NCBI RefSeq assembly: GCF_024112395.2
Contig: NZ_CP078013.2
Location: 2,480,001 to 2,544,000 of the forward strand
Reading direction: 5' to 3'
Length of the DNA stretch: 64,000 nt
Source of the DNA: Pseudomonas pergaminensis
GTDB taxonomy: Bacteria > Pseudomonadota > Gammaproteobacteria > Pseudomonadales > Pseudomonadaceae
Made by a program: the position numbers and the translations under genes. Position 1 is the stretch's first letter, and each line of letters begins with the position of its first letter. This document shows, in pieces, positions 10,312 through 18,704 of the stretch. The notes under the pieces are model-generated. The model ran no database searches. It had not been told where the DNA came from and saw only the letters and a program-made list of their open reading frames with translations.

Positions 10312-10361
10312 TATGAATACGCCTGTGCTGATACACTGTCAACTCGACAACGAGGGTAAAA

Positions 10362-11102
10362 ATGGAAAGCGTGAGCCAGAGGCGTTATGCGGCGGTTGCC
10401 AAGGACTTGATCGACCAGATAGGCAGCGGCCATTACCCGGTAGGGTCGTTGTTGCCGACGGAATTCGAGCTCTGCTCGCTGTATGCGGTGAGCCGGCACA
10501 CTGTGCGCGCGGCCATCGACCAGTTGCAGGGCCAGGGCATGGTCTCGCGGCGCAAGCGCGTGGGCACGCGGGTCGAAGCCGCTTCACCCCAGGGCGGGTA
10601 TTCCCAGGCGATGGCATCGGTGGCCGACCTGGTGCAAGTGGCCGAAACCCATATCCGTGATATCCAGGCGGTGCGCGAGTTCGTCGCCGATATCGCCCTG
10701 GCCCGGCGCCTGGGGCTGGAGCCGGGCGGGCATTACTTCTGCGTGTCGAGCATCAAGGTTGATGCCAGCGCCGGCAACGCGCCGTTGTGCTGGACCGACG
10801 TGTACGCCGAGCAGGCCTTTGCCGAGGTGATTCCCGCTGCACGCAAGCACCCGGACGAACTGATCGCCGCGCTGATCGGCAAGGCGTTCTCGCGGCATAT
10901 CGATGTGGTGGACCAGCAGGTGCGCCCGGTGCAACTGTCGGCCGAATTGGCTGCCAGCCTCAAGGCGCAGGGCGGCGCGCTGGGGCTCAACATCATCCGC
11001 CAGTACCGTGACGAGGCCGGTGGGGTGATTGCGGTGTCGGAAACGGTCTACCCGGCAGACCGTTTCACCCTGACCATGCAGATGAAGCGCGACAAACTCT
11101 AG
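10362..11102 (+). CDS. GntR-family transcriptional regulator (HutC/UTRA type)
   Basis: This 246-residue regulator has an N-terminal winged helix-turn-helix (about residues 5-70, with [22 protein letters not shown]) and a C-terminal UTRA-like ligand domain ending in [12 protein letters not shown]. It is transcribed away from the lyase-dctA-fumC group and probably controls it in response to a pathway intermediate. Palindromes in the shared gap are the likely binding sites. The stop codon overlaps the stop of the convergent chemotaxis receptor gene through a shared CTAG. Confidence 0.83.
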   Translation: MESVSQRRYAAVAKDLIDQIGSGHYPVGSLLPTEFELCSLYAVSRHTVRAAIDQLQGQGMVSRRKRVGTRVEAASPQGGYSQAMASVADLVQVAETHIRDIQAVREFVADIALARRLGLEPGGHYFCVSSIKVDASAGNAPLCWTDVYAEQAFAEVIPAARKHPDELIAALIGKAFSRHIDVVDQQVRPVQLSAELAASLKAQGGALGLNIIRQYRDEAGGVIAVSETVYPADRFTLTMQMKRDKL

Positions 11103-12739
11103 GCCACGTTGAAAAACGCCACCTGGGTGCTCAGGCGATCCGCCAGCTCCGCCAGTTCGTGATTGGCGTTTTCCACCTGCTCGGAGCCGGCGGCCGATTG
11201 CACGGTGGAGCCGTGGATACGCGTGACGTTCTGCGCCACCTCTTCGGCGGCCGCGCTTTGCTGCACCGAAGCACTGGCGATCTGCGCGTTCATGGCATTG
11301 ATCGCGCCGACTTCCTGGCTGATCTTGCCCAGCGCCAACTGGGAGTCGCGGGTCTGCGTCACGGTGACCTGGGCCAGGCTGCGGCTGCGTTGCATGATGT
11401 CGGCGGCGTGCTGGGTGCCGCTCTGCAACTTGCCGATCATGTCGCGGATTTCCTGGGTGGACTCCTGGGTGCGCGTCGCCAGGGAGCGGACTTCATCGGC
11501 TACCACCGCAAATCCGCGACCATGTTCACCGGCACGCGCGGCCTCAATCGCGGCGTTCAGCGCCAGCAGGTTGGTCTGGGCGGCGATGGCGTTGATCACT
11601 TCGATCACGGTTTCGATGTTTTCACTGTCGCTGGACACCTGGTTGACCCGGCTGGTGGCCTGGTCGAGGATCGTCGCCAGTTCCTCGATGGCCACGGTCA
11701 CTTCGCCCACCAGGCGGTGGCCACTGTCCACTTCGGCGTCGGCCAGGATAGTCGCCTTGGATGCGGCGGAGGCATAGCCCGAGACCTCGCTGACCGAGGC
11801 GGCCATTTGCGTAATCGCGGCTGCCACATGTTGGGCTTCGCTGGTCTGCAAGTTGATCTGCTGGCGGTTATCGCTGGCCACCGACAACAGGGTGACCGAA
11901 GAATGGCGCAGGGCCTGGGCTGCCGAGCGCACTTCACTGATGGTGTCGCTCAGGCGCGCCAGGGCGTTTTTCAGGATGCCCATTACGCTGTCAGGGTAGC
12001 GGGTTTCGATGCGCTGGTTCAGTTCGCCATTGGCCAGGCGGCGGATCGCCTCGGCGACGTCCTCCGGTTCTGCGCCCAGGGTGGACTTGACCTTGCGGAT
12101 AATCAGCAATGACACCAGCACGCTCAAGAGAATCGCGACGGCGCTGGCCAGCACCATCAGCACCGCAAAGTTGCTGGCAGCCGATTGGACGGTGTCCAGG
12201 CGTTGCTTGATTTGCGCTTCTTCGAAGTCGATCAGTGCATTCACGCGTTTGAGCCACTCGGTGTAGTGGGCCGAGGCCTGGGCCAGCAGCAGGTCCTGGG
12301 CGCCGGCGATGTCATTGCTGCGACGCAGGTTGATCACCCGCTCGGTGGAGGCCAGGGCCTGGGTCTCGATGGCCTTGATATCGCCCAGCAGGCGGGTTTC
12401 CTCGGCGCTGGCGGCGGTGTTGGCGAACAGGCGATCCATCATCACGGCGGAGTCCTGGTAATCGCGCTTGAGCTGGTCGATCTCGGCCAGGTGGCGGTTG
12501 AGCGCCGGTTCATCCTTGACCAATACCGCGTCGCGAATGGCGATGGCGCGGTTGTGCACGCTGCCTCGGAAGTTGATCGCGTAGCGCTGGACCACGGCGG
12601 CTTTTTCACCGACATCCTTGAGCGTGCTGTCGATAAAACCCACGCGTTGAATACCGACGGCAGTGATCAGCACCAGCAACGACAGGGTGGACGCGAAGCC
12701 CAATCCGATACGCATCGCCAACGACACAGGTTTTTTCAT
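11099..12739 (-). CDS. Methyl-accepting chemotaxis protein
   Basis: This 546-residue chemoreceptor has an N-terminal membrane helix, a helical periplasmic domain of four-helix-bundle type (about residues 35-180), a second membrane helix near 190-213, a HAMP segment and a cytoplasmic signalling domain. The conserved hairpin tip is recognisable as [20 protein letters not shown], followed by [15 protein letters not shown]. It would report ligand binding to CheA/CheW. I chose the ATG at 12739, preceded by GAG; a TTG start six codons upstream is possible. The ligand is unknown. It is divergent from the amide operon, so an amide or a breakdown product is a guess only. Confidence 0.88.
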   Translation of the reverse strand: MKKPVSLAMRIGLGFASTLSLLVLITAVGIQRVGFIDSTLKDVGEKAAVVQRYAINFRGSVHNRAIAIRDAVLVKDEPALNRHLAEIDQLKRDYQDSAVMMDRLFANTAASAEETRLLGDIKAIETQALASTERVINLRRSNDIAGAQDLLLAQASAHYTEWLKRVNALIDFEEAQIKQRLDTVQSAASNFAVLMVLASAVAILLSVLVSLLIIRKVKSTLGAEPEDVAEAIRRLANGELNQRIETRYPDSVMGILKNALARLSDTISEVRSAAQALRHSSVTLLSVASDNRQQINLQTSEAQHVAAAITQMAASVSEVSGYASAASKATILADAEVDSGHRLVGEVTVAIEELATILDQATSRVNQVSSDSENIETVIEVINAIAAQTNLLALNAAIEAARAGEHGRGFAVVADEVRSLATRTQESTQEIRDMIGKLQSGTQHAADIMQRSRSLAQVTVTQTRDSQLALGKISQEVGAINAMNAQIASASVQQSAAAEEVAQNVTRIHGSTVQSAAGSEQVENANHELAELADRLSTQVAFFNVA

Positions 12740-12826
12740 GGAAAGCTCGATATTCAAGGGGTTAGGAGTGATGGCTAAAAGCTATCTTCGCCGTGGAATC
12801 TAACCACCCGCCTGCCAGGCGTCCAA

Positions 12827-12840
12827 TCAGTAAATACTGA
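12827..12840. promoter_or_regulatory. Small inverted repeat in the MCP-fmdA intergenic region
   Basis: TCAGTA-AA-TACTGA is a perfect 6-bp inverted repeat in the 234-bp gap between the divergent chemoreceptor and fmdA genes. It could be an operator. I found no clear sigma-54 element (TGGC-N8-TTGC) in this gap and nothing else of note. Confidence 0.3.
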
Positions 12841-12973
12841 AACTGTCATCGAGCGAATTGATGGAATAAAACCGCGACACCGTCGTTCATACGTCATCCA
12901 ACGTATTTCCCGTTTTCCCTGGCCGCCCGAGACTGGATCGCACGCACCCCGTCATCCGTCCAGGAGCCAGTCC

Positions 12974-14203
12974 ATGACTGAAACGCTGATCAAAGTCGAC
13001 CTCAACCAGCCTGTCACCGAGAACGAGCAGATCCATAACCGCTGGCACCCGGATATCCCGATGGCCTGTTGGGTCAAGCCGGGCGATGACTTCATCCTCG
13101 AGACCTACGACTGGACCGCCGGCGCGATCAAGAACAACGACGACGCCAGCGATGTACGCGATGTGGACCTGTCGACCGTGCATTACCTGTCCGGCCCGGT
13201 GGGGGTACACGGCGCCGAACCGGGGGACCTGCTGGTGGTGGACTTGCTGGACATCGGCGCCAAGGCCGACTCCCAGTGGGGCTTTAACGGGTTCTTTTCG
13301 CGGCAGAACGGCGGTGGCTTTCTCACCGATCACTTCCCCAGCGCACAAAAAGCCATCTGGGATTTCAAAGGCATGTTCACAAGTTCGCGGCACATTCCCG
13401 GGGTGAACTTTGCCGGGCTGATCCATCCCGGCCTGATTGGCTGCCTGCCCGACCCGGTGATGCTCGCCGACTGGAACCGTCGCGAACAGGAACTGATCGA
13501 CACCAACCCCACCCGCGTTCCGCCCCTGGCCAACGCACCGCTGGCCGCCACCGCCCACATGGGCAAGCTCACCGGCCAGGCGCGTGACGATGCCGCGGCG
13601 ACCGGCGCACGCACAGTACCGCCGCGCGAGCATGGCGGTAACTGCGATATCAAGGACCTGTCCCGGGGGTCGAAGATCTTCTTCCCGGTCTACGTCAAGG
13701 GTGCCGGGCTGTCGGTAGGGGACCTGCACTTCAGCCAGGGTGACGGCGAAATCACCTTCTGCGGCGCCATCGAGATGGCCGGCTGGGTGCACATGAAGGT
13801 CGAGCTGATCAAGGGTGGCATGGCCAAGTACGGGATCAAGAACCCGGTATTCAAGCCGAGCCCGATCACGCCGAATTACAAAAACTACCTGATCTTCGAA
13901 GGCATCTCCGTGGACGAACAGGGCCAGCAGCACTATCTGGACGTCAACGTCGCCTACCGCCAGGCATGCCTGAATGCGATCAACTACCTGACCAAATTCG
14001 GCTACTCGCCGGCCCAGGGCTATGCGCTGCTCGGCTCGGCACCGGTGCAAGGGCATATCAGCGGCGTGGTGGACATCCCGAATGCCTGCGCGACCTTGTG
14101 GCTGCCGACGGAAATCTTCGAGTTTGATATCAACCCCAACGCGAATGGCCCGACCCAGTTCCTCGATGGCAGCATCGACCTGCCCATCGCCCCGGACCTG
14201 TAG
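12974..14203 (+). CDS. fmdA: Formamidase (acetamidase/formamidase family)
   Basis: This 409-residue enzyme hydrolyses formamide, and possibly other short amides, to the acid and ammonia in the cytoplasm. It matches FmdA from start (NRWHPDIPMACWVKPGD) through GPVGVHGAEPGDLLVVD, REHGGNCDIKDL, VGDLHFSQGDGEITFCGAIE and the C-terminal VDIPNACATLWLP. Its length is normal for the family. A GGAG ribosome site precedes the ATG. The next gene, fmdB, follows after 2 bp, the same pairing described in Methylophilus amide clusters. It opens a four-gene operon for amide use that probably cooperates with the transporter at 1-4540. Confidence 0.92.
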   Translation: MTETLIKVDLNQPVTENEQIHNRWHPDIPMACWVKPGDDFILETYDWTAGAIKNNDDASDVRDVDLSTVHYLSGPVGVHGAEPGDLLVVDLLDIGAKADSQWGFNGFFSRQNGGGFLTDHFPSAQKAIWDFKGMFTSSRHIPGVNFAGLIHPGLIGCLPDPVMLADWNRREQELIDTNPTRVPPLANAPLAATAHMGKLTGQARDDAAATGARTVPPREHGGNCDIKDLSRGSKIFFPVYVKGAGLSVGDLHFSQGDGEITFCGAIEMAGWVHMKVELIKGGMAKYGIKNPVFKPSPITPNYKNYLIFEGISVDEQGQQHYLDVNVAYRQACLNAINYLTKFGYSPAQGYALLGSAPVQGHISGVVDIPNACATLWLPTEIFEFDINPNANGPTQFLDGSIDLPIAPDL

Positions 14204-14205
14204 CC

Positions 14206-14553
14206 ATGCCGACCTACGAATACGCCTGCGACACCTGCGGCACCTTCACGATGTTGCGCCCGATTGCCCAGCGCAACGAACCCAGCCAGTGCCCTTATTG
14301 CGAAGGGCCGGGTGGGCAGTTGCGGGTGTCGGCCCCGGCGCTGCAAACCTTGTCGGCCCACCAGCGCAAGGCCATCGCCGGTAACGAGCGCAGCGCCCAT
14401 GCGCCGCAGACCGTTGGCGAATACCAGGACAGCCGCAAACACCCGGCCGGTTGCAGTTGCTGCGGTACCCGCAAGCAGGTCGAGCCCAGCAAGGCCAACC
14501 CCTTGGGGCTCAAGACCCGCACCGGCCCACGGCCGTGGATGATCAGTCACTAG
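14206..14553 (+). CDS. fmdB: FmdB-family zinc-ribbon protein
   Basis: This 115-residue protein starts with MPTYEYACDTCG, the standard FmdB opening, and has a second CPYC pair at about residues 28-31, giving a CxxC-CxxC zinc ribbon. A further CSCC lies near residue 82. FmdB proteins are found with formamidases and were proposed as regulators; their real function is poorly defined. The start is 3 bp after the fmdA stop, so translation is probably coupled. The C-terminal part is low in hydrophobic residues and likely flexible. Confidence 0.85.
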   Translation: MPTYEYACDTCGTFTMLRPIAQRNEPSQCPYCEGPGGQLRVSAPALQTLSAHQRKAIAGNERSAHAPQTVGEYQDSRKHPAGCSCCGTRKQVEPSKANPLGLKTRTGPRPWMISH

Positions 14554-14568
14554 AACAGGAGCGTTGCA

Positions 14569-15612
14569 ATGCGCCATGGCGACATTTCCAGCAGCCCGGA
14601 CACCGTCGGTGTTGCGGTGGTGAACTACAAGATGCCGCGCCTGCACAGCAAGGCCGAGGTCATCGACAACGCGAAGAAGATCGCCGAGATCATTGTCGGC
14701 ATGAAACAAGGCCTGCCCGGCATGGACCTGGTGGTGTTCCCGGAATACAGCACCATGGGCATCCTGTATGACCACGACGAAATGATGGCGACCGCCGCAA
14801 GCATTCCCGGCGAAGAAACCGCGATTTTCTCGGCGGCCTGCCGCCAGGCGGATACCTGGGGTGTGTTCTCCCTGACCGGCGAGCGCCACGAAGAACATCC
14901 GCACAAGGCGCCCTATAACACGCTGGTGCTGATCAATAATCTTGGCGAGATCGTGCAGCGCTATCGCAAGTGCATTCCCTGGTGCCCCATCGAGGGTTGG
15001 TATCCGGGGGACCGCACCTACGTGTGCGATGGGCCCAAGGGCATGAAGATCAGCCTGATCATCTGCGACGACGGCAACTACCCGGAGATCTGGCGCGACT
15101 GCGCGATGAAGGGCGCTGAGTTGATCGTGCGTTGCCAGGGCTACATGTACCCGGCCAAGGAGCAGCAGGTGCAGATGTCCAAGAGCATGGCCTGGGCCAA
15201 TAACTGCTATGTGGCGGTGGCCAATGCGGCCGGGTTCGACGGCGTGTATTCGTACTTCGGCCACTCGGCGATCATCGGCTTTGACGGGCGCACCCTGGGT
15301 GAGTGTGGCGAGGAGGAGATGGGCATCCAGTACGCGCAGTTGTCGGTGTCGCAGATCCGCGATGCGCGGGCCAATGACCAGTCGCAGAACCATCTGTTCA
15401 AGCTGCTGCACCGGGGCTACACCGGCATGCACGCCTCGGGGGATGGCGACAAGGGCGTGGCGGATTGTCCGTTCGAGTTCTACCGCACCTGGGTCCTGGA
15501 TGCACAGAAAGCCCAGGAAAACGTCGAGAAGATCACCCGCAACACGGTTGGCGTCGCGGAGTGCCCGGTGGGGCAATTGCCCCATGGTGGTCAAGCAAAG
15601 ACGGCGGGGTAG
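14569..15612 (+). CDS. amiE: Aliphatic amidase AmiE
   Basis: This 347-residue nitrilase-superfamily amidase converts acetamide and similar short aliphatic amides to acid and ammonia. It corresponds to the P. aeruginosa AmiE pattern throughout. The catalytic residues fall at the expected positions: Glu59 (FPEYS), Lys134 (YRKCIPW), Glu142 and Cys166 ([10 protein letters not shown]). AmiF formamidases are shorter and differ in the C-terminal part, which here matches AmiE. An AGGAG ribosome site lies upstream, 15 bp after fmdB. It is followed after 3 bp by amiB. The P. aeruginosa regulators amiC and amiR and the channel amiS are not in this operon. Confidence 0.93.
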   Translation: MRHGDISSSPDTVGVAVVNYKMPRLHSKAEVIDNAKKIAEIIVGMKQGLPGMDLVVFPEYSTMGILYDHDEMMATAASIPGEETAIFSAACRQADTWGVFSLTGERHEEHPHKAPYNTLVLINNLGEIVQRYRKCIPWCPIEGWYPGDRTYVCDGPKGMKISLIICDDGNYPEIWRDCAMKGAELIVRCQGYMYPAKEQQVQMSKSMAWANNCYVAVANAAGFDGVYSYFGHSAIIGFDGRTLGECGEEEMGIQYAQLSVSQIRDARANDQSQNHLFKLLHRGYTGMHASGDGDKGVADCPFEFYRTWVLDAQKAQENVEKITRNTVGVAECPVGQLPHGGQAKTAG

Positions 15613-15615
15613 GGC

Positions 15616-16599
15616 ATGCGCTTTACCTTTGATCCCGCCCAGGTCATGGCCTTGCTGCGCAGCCGGATCGTCGGCCAGGACGCGGCGTTGGCCCAGGTGG
15701 AAGGCCTGCTCAAGGTGGTCAAGGCCGATATCGGCGAACGTGACCGCCCGCTGAGCGTCAACCTCTTCATGGGCCCGACCGGGGTCGGCAAGACCGAAAT
15801 CGTGCGCCTGCTGGCCCAGGCGCTGCACGGTCGCGCCGATGGTTTCTGCCGCATCGACATGCACACCCTGGCCCAGGAGCATTACGCCGCCGCGCTGACC
15901 GGTGCACCGCCCGGGTATGTGGGCAGCAAGGAGGGCATCAGCCTGTTTAACAGCGAGTTGATCCAGGGCACCTATAGCCGGCCGGGGATCGTGCTGTTCG
16001 ATGAACTGGAAAAAGCCAGCCAGGAAGTGGTACGCAGCCTCTTGGGCATTCTGGAAAACGGTCAACTGACCCTGGCCGGTGGCACGCGTACGCTGGACTT
16101 TCGCAACAGCCTGATCTTCATGACCAGCAATATCGGCGCGCAACAGGCGCGCCGGCATCGCCTGCGGTTTGCCCAGGGCTGGCGGCGGCTGCTGCGCGTG
16201 TTTGTGCGGGGCGAGGCGCAGGTGCTGGAGGAGGCGCTGCATGGGCACTTCGAACCGGAGTTTCTCAACCGCATCGATCGCATCCTGATGTTCGAGCCTA
16301 TCGACGCGCGGTGGCTGGAAGCACTGCTGGAGGTGGAACTTGCCAAGCTCAACCAGCGCCTGGCGGCGCATCAACGTTCATTGGTGCTGGATGAGCAGGC
16401 GCGCGCCTGGCTGTGTCGTCAACACGACGCGCGATTCGGCGCGAGGGCGCTGACCAGACGCTTGCGCGTCGAACTGGAACCGGCGATTGCCGAATGCCTG
16501 TTGCAAGGTCATGCCCGGCACCTGAGTGCGACGGTGCGCGACGCTTGTCTGGTGGTTGAACCCGAAAGCACAGGAAGATGGGATCCACTTCCGGTATAA
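15616..16599 (+). CDS. amiB: AmiB-like AAA+ ATPase (ClpX/ClpA-like)
   Basis: This 327-residue AAA+ protein has Walker A GPTGVGKT at residues 53-60, GAPPGYVGSKEG, Walker B VLFDELEKAS and a sensor block FRNSLIFMTSNIG. The C-terminal part contains the small helical lid with FGARALTRRLRVELEP. It resembles the second half of ClpA/ClpB and the AmiB protein encoded next to amiE in P. aeruginosa. A chaperone role for the amidase or an energy role in amide uptake has been suggested for AmiB; neither is shown by sequence. No ClpP-binding loop is obvious. It is the last gene of the amide operon. Confidence 0.8.
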   Translation: MRFTFDPAQVMALLRSRIVGQDAALAQVEGLLKVVKADIGERDRPLSVNLFMGPTGVGKTEIVRLLAQALHGRADGFCRIDMHTLAQEHYAAALTGAPPGYVGSKEGISLFNSELIQGTYSRPGIVLFDELEKASQEVVRSLLGILENGQLTLAGGTRTLDFRNSLIFMTSNIGAQQARRHRLRFAQGWRRLLRVFVRGEAQVLEEALHGHFEPEFLNRIDRILMFEPIDARWLEALLEVELAKLNQRLAAHQRSLVLDEQARAWLCRQHDARFGARALTRRLRVELEPAIAECLLQGHARHLSATVRDACLVVEPESTGRWDPLPV

Positions 16600-16600
16600 C

Positions 16601-16625
16601 CCTCGGACGCTTTAGTTTTCCGAGG
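16601..16625 (+). promoter_or_regulatory. Hairpin overlapping the MATE gene ribosome site
   Basis: CCTCGGA (16601-16607) pairs with TCCGAGG (16619-16625). The 3' arm contains the GAGG that serves as ribosome site for the ATG at 16637, and a CCCCGTTTTT run follows. It can be read as a weak terminator of the amide operon, as a translational lock on the next gene, or both. Confidence 0.4.
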
Positions 16626-16636
16626 CCCCGTTTTTC

Positions 16637-17992
16637 ATGCAAAGCCCCTTGCAACGACCGCTGTGGCAGATCTACCTGATCTTTCTCGCACCCATGGTGC
16701 TGTCCAACTTCCTGCAAAGTTTTTCCGGCACGCTCAACGGCATCTATGTCGGGCAGATGCTCGGCACCCAGGCGCTGGCGGCGGTGTCGGGCATGTTTCC
16801 CATCGTGTTTTTCTTCATTGCCCTGGTGATCGGCCTGGGGGCGGGCGCCTCGGTGCTGATCGGCCAGGCCTGGGGCGCGCAGGAAACGGGGATGGTCAAG
16901 GTGATTACCGGTGCGACCCTGACCCTCGGCGCACTGGTCGGCCTGATTGCCGCAGTGTTGGGCAGCCTGTTTGCGCGTCCGGCGTTGCAGGCGTTGGGCA
17001 CGCCGGTGGACGTGCTCGATGATGCGGTCGGCTATGCCCAGAAGATGATGCTGATCATGCCGTTGCTGCTGGTGTTCATCCTCTACACCCAGTTACTGCG
17101 CGGCGTCAGCGATACGATCTCACCGTTGCTGGCATTGATGGTCTCGACCCTGGTCGGCCTGCTGCTGACCCCGGCGCTGATTCGCGGCTGGGTCGGCTTG
17201 CCTCCCATGGGTATCCAGAGTGCGGTGTATGCAGGGTTGGTGGGCAACGCGTCGGCCATGCTGTTTTTGATCTTGCGCCTTCGGCATAAAAACCATGTGA
17301 TGGCGCCGGACCGTGAACTGCTCGCGGCCTTGCGCCTGGACCCCGTGATTCTCGGCAAAGTCCTGCGCATCGGCTTGCCTACCGGCTTGCAGATGGTGGT
17401 GCTGTCGCTGTCGGAGTTGGTCATTCTCGCCCTGGTCAACGGCCATGGCTCCCAGGCCACGGCGGCCTATGGCGCAGTGACGCAGATCGTCAACTACGTG
17501 CAGTTCCCGGCGCTGTCGATTGCCATCACCGCCTCGATCCTCGGCGCCCAGGCGATTGGCGCCGGGCGTCTGGAGCGCATCGGCCCGATCCTGCGCACCG
17601 GCCTGCTGATCAATACCTGCCTGACCGGTGGCCTGATTGTGCTGGGTTATGTCCTGTCCCACTGGCTGCTCGGCCTGTTCATCACCGATGACGCGGCACG
17701 GGTCAATGCCGAACACCTGTTGCACATCATGTTGTGGAGTATTTTGGTCTTCGGCTTCCAGGCCGTGATCGGCGGGATCATGCGCGCCAGCGGCGTGGTG
17801 CTGATGCCGGTGATCATCTCGATCTTCTGCGTGCTGTGCGTCGAGCTGCCGATGGCGTACCTGCTTAACGCCCACTTCGGCCTGGAAGGGGTGTGGATAG
17901 CCTTTCCGGTGACCTACCTGGCCATGCTGCTATTGCAGACGGCGTATTACCGTTTGGTGTGGCGTCACAAGCAGATCAAGCGGTTGGTGTAA
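16637..17992 (+). CDS. MATE-family multidrug/metabolite efflux pump
   Basis: This 451-residue, strongly hydrophobic protein shows the two-fold MATE architecture of twelve membrane helices. Recognisable blocks are the start PLWQIYLIFLAPMVLSN, ALAAVSGMFPIVFFF with GAGASVLIGQAWGA after it, and the matching second-half segment with GLPTGLQMVVLSLSELV. It would export a cationic or aromatic compound using a Na+ or H+ gradient. It follows amiB after 37 bp, but a hairpin in the gap may separate the two transcripts. The 3' end overlaps the convergent TetR gene by 17 bp. Confidence 0.88.
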   Translation: MQSPLQRPLWQIYLIFLAPMVLSNFLQSFSGTLNGIYVGQMLGTQALAAVSGMFPIVFFFIALVIGLGAGASVLIGQAWGAQETGMVKVITGATLTLGALVGLIAAVLGSLFARPALQALGTPVDVLDDAVGYAQKMMLIMPLLLVFILYTQLLRGVSDTISPLLALMVSTLVGLLLTPALIRGWVGLPPMGIQSAVYAGLVGNASAMLFLILRLRHKNHVMAPDRELLAALRLDPVILGKVLRIGLPTGLQMVVLSLSELVILALVNGHGSQATAAYGAVTQIVNYVQFPALSIAITASILGAQAIGAGRLERIGPILRTGLLINTCLTGGLIVLGYVLSHWLLGLFITDDAARVNAEHLLHIMLWSILVFGFQAVIGGIMRASGVVLMPVIISIFCVLCVELPMAYLLNAHFGLEGVWIAFPVTYLAMLLLQTAYYRLVWRHKQIKRLV

Positions 17993-18563
17993 GGCTCAGG
18001 CCACGCAACAACAGCTCCAGGCCTTGCAAGCCTTGCTCCAACCGCTCGTCCGGGTGCTCTTCCCGGGCGATCCACAGGGCGGTATTGACCAGGCTGCCGT
18101 TGATCAATTGCGCCAGGGCGGCGCTCGGGGCGGGGTGTATGACACCGGCCTGCATCAGGGCTTCCAACCGATGCTGCATCGACTCGACACAATGGTGCTG
18201 GGAGCCGGTATCGCCCAATACGGCCGGCGCATCCTGCAACACAATGCGCTGGATTTCCCCGTCCTGGGCCATGCGCAAATAAGCGCGGCAACGTTCGCAA
18301 AAGCCGCTCCAAGGGTCTGCCGCTTCATCTGAAATGCGCTGCAAACGGCTGTCCATCTCACTGTCGAGCTGGGAAACCACGGCGGCTAACAGCCCTTTCT
18401 TGTCACCAAAGTGGTGATACAACGCTCCGCGCGTCAGGCCGGCGCGGGCGGTAAAATCGTCCATCGATGTGTTCGCATAACCTTGGGTGGCGAAGGCCTG
18501 GCGGGCGCTGGCGATCAGCCGGGCGCGGGTGTCTTCGATCATTTCGGCACGGGCTCGGCTCAT
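17976..18563 (-). CDS. TetR-family transcriptional repressor
   Basis: This 195-residue regulator has an N-terminal TetR helix-turn-helix (about residues 10-55) with TSMDDFTARAGLTRGALYHHF, the recognition-helix signature of the family. The remainder is an all-helical ligand and dimer domain. I chose the ATG at 18563, giving MSRARAEMIEDTRARL; a longer frame upstream would run into the operator region. It is divergent from the MFS gene at 18705 and two inverted repeats lie in the shared gap, so it most likely represses itself and the transporter until an inducer binds. Its stop lies inside the MATE gene, which it might also affect. Confidence 0.88.
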   Translation of the reverse strand: MSRARAEMIEDTRARLIASARQAFATQGYANTSMDDFTARAGLTRGALYHHFGDKKGLLAAVVSQLDSEMDSRLQRISDEAADPWSGFCERCRAYLRMAQDGEIQRIVLQDAPAVLGDTGSQHHCVESMQHRLEALMQAGVIHPAPSAALAQLINGSLVNTALWIAREEHPDERLEQGLQGLELLLRGLSLTPTA

Positions 18564-18595
18564 GGTAAAGCTCACAATGGGCAAGTGTAAGATTG

Positions 18596-18612
18596 ACATA
18601 CGTCGCGTATGT
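18596..18612. promoter_or_regulatory. TetR operator 1
   Basis: ACATACG-TCG-CGTATGT is a perfect 17-bp inverted repeat. Its left edge overlaps TTGACA (18593-18598), a good -35 element for the MFS gene, so a bound repressor would block transcription. Confidence 0.7.
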
Positions 18613-18627
18613 TAAGCATGATTTGTC

Positions 18628-18644
18628 ACATACGCACCGTATTT
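18628..18644. promoter_or_regulatory. TetR operator 2
   Basis: ACATACG-CAC-CGTATTT repeats operator 1 with a perfect left half and a 5-of-7 right half. The centres of the two sites are 32 bp apart, about three helical turns, which would place two repressor dimers on the same DNA face. Confidence 0.6.
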
Positions 18645-18704
18645 ATTTTGCCTTGATGCTTGCAGATAGCAAGCTCCCGGGCGTTCAGGAAGAGGTCAAG
18701 CAGG

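Noticed and set aside
14020..16374. Minus-strand open frame of about 784 codons opposite fmdA, fmdB, amiE and amiB
   Set aside because: It spans four well-supported genes on the other strand and shows only shadow composition.
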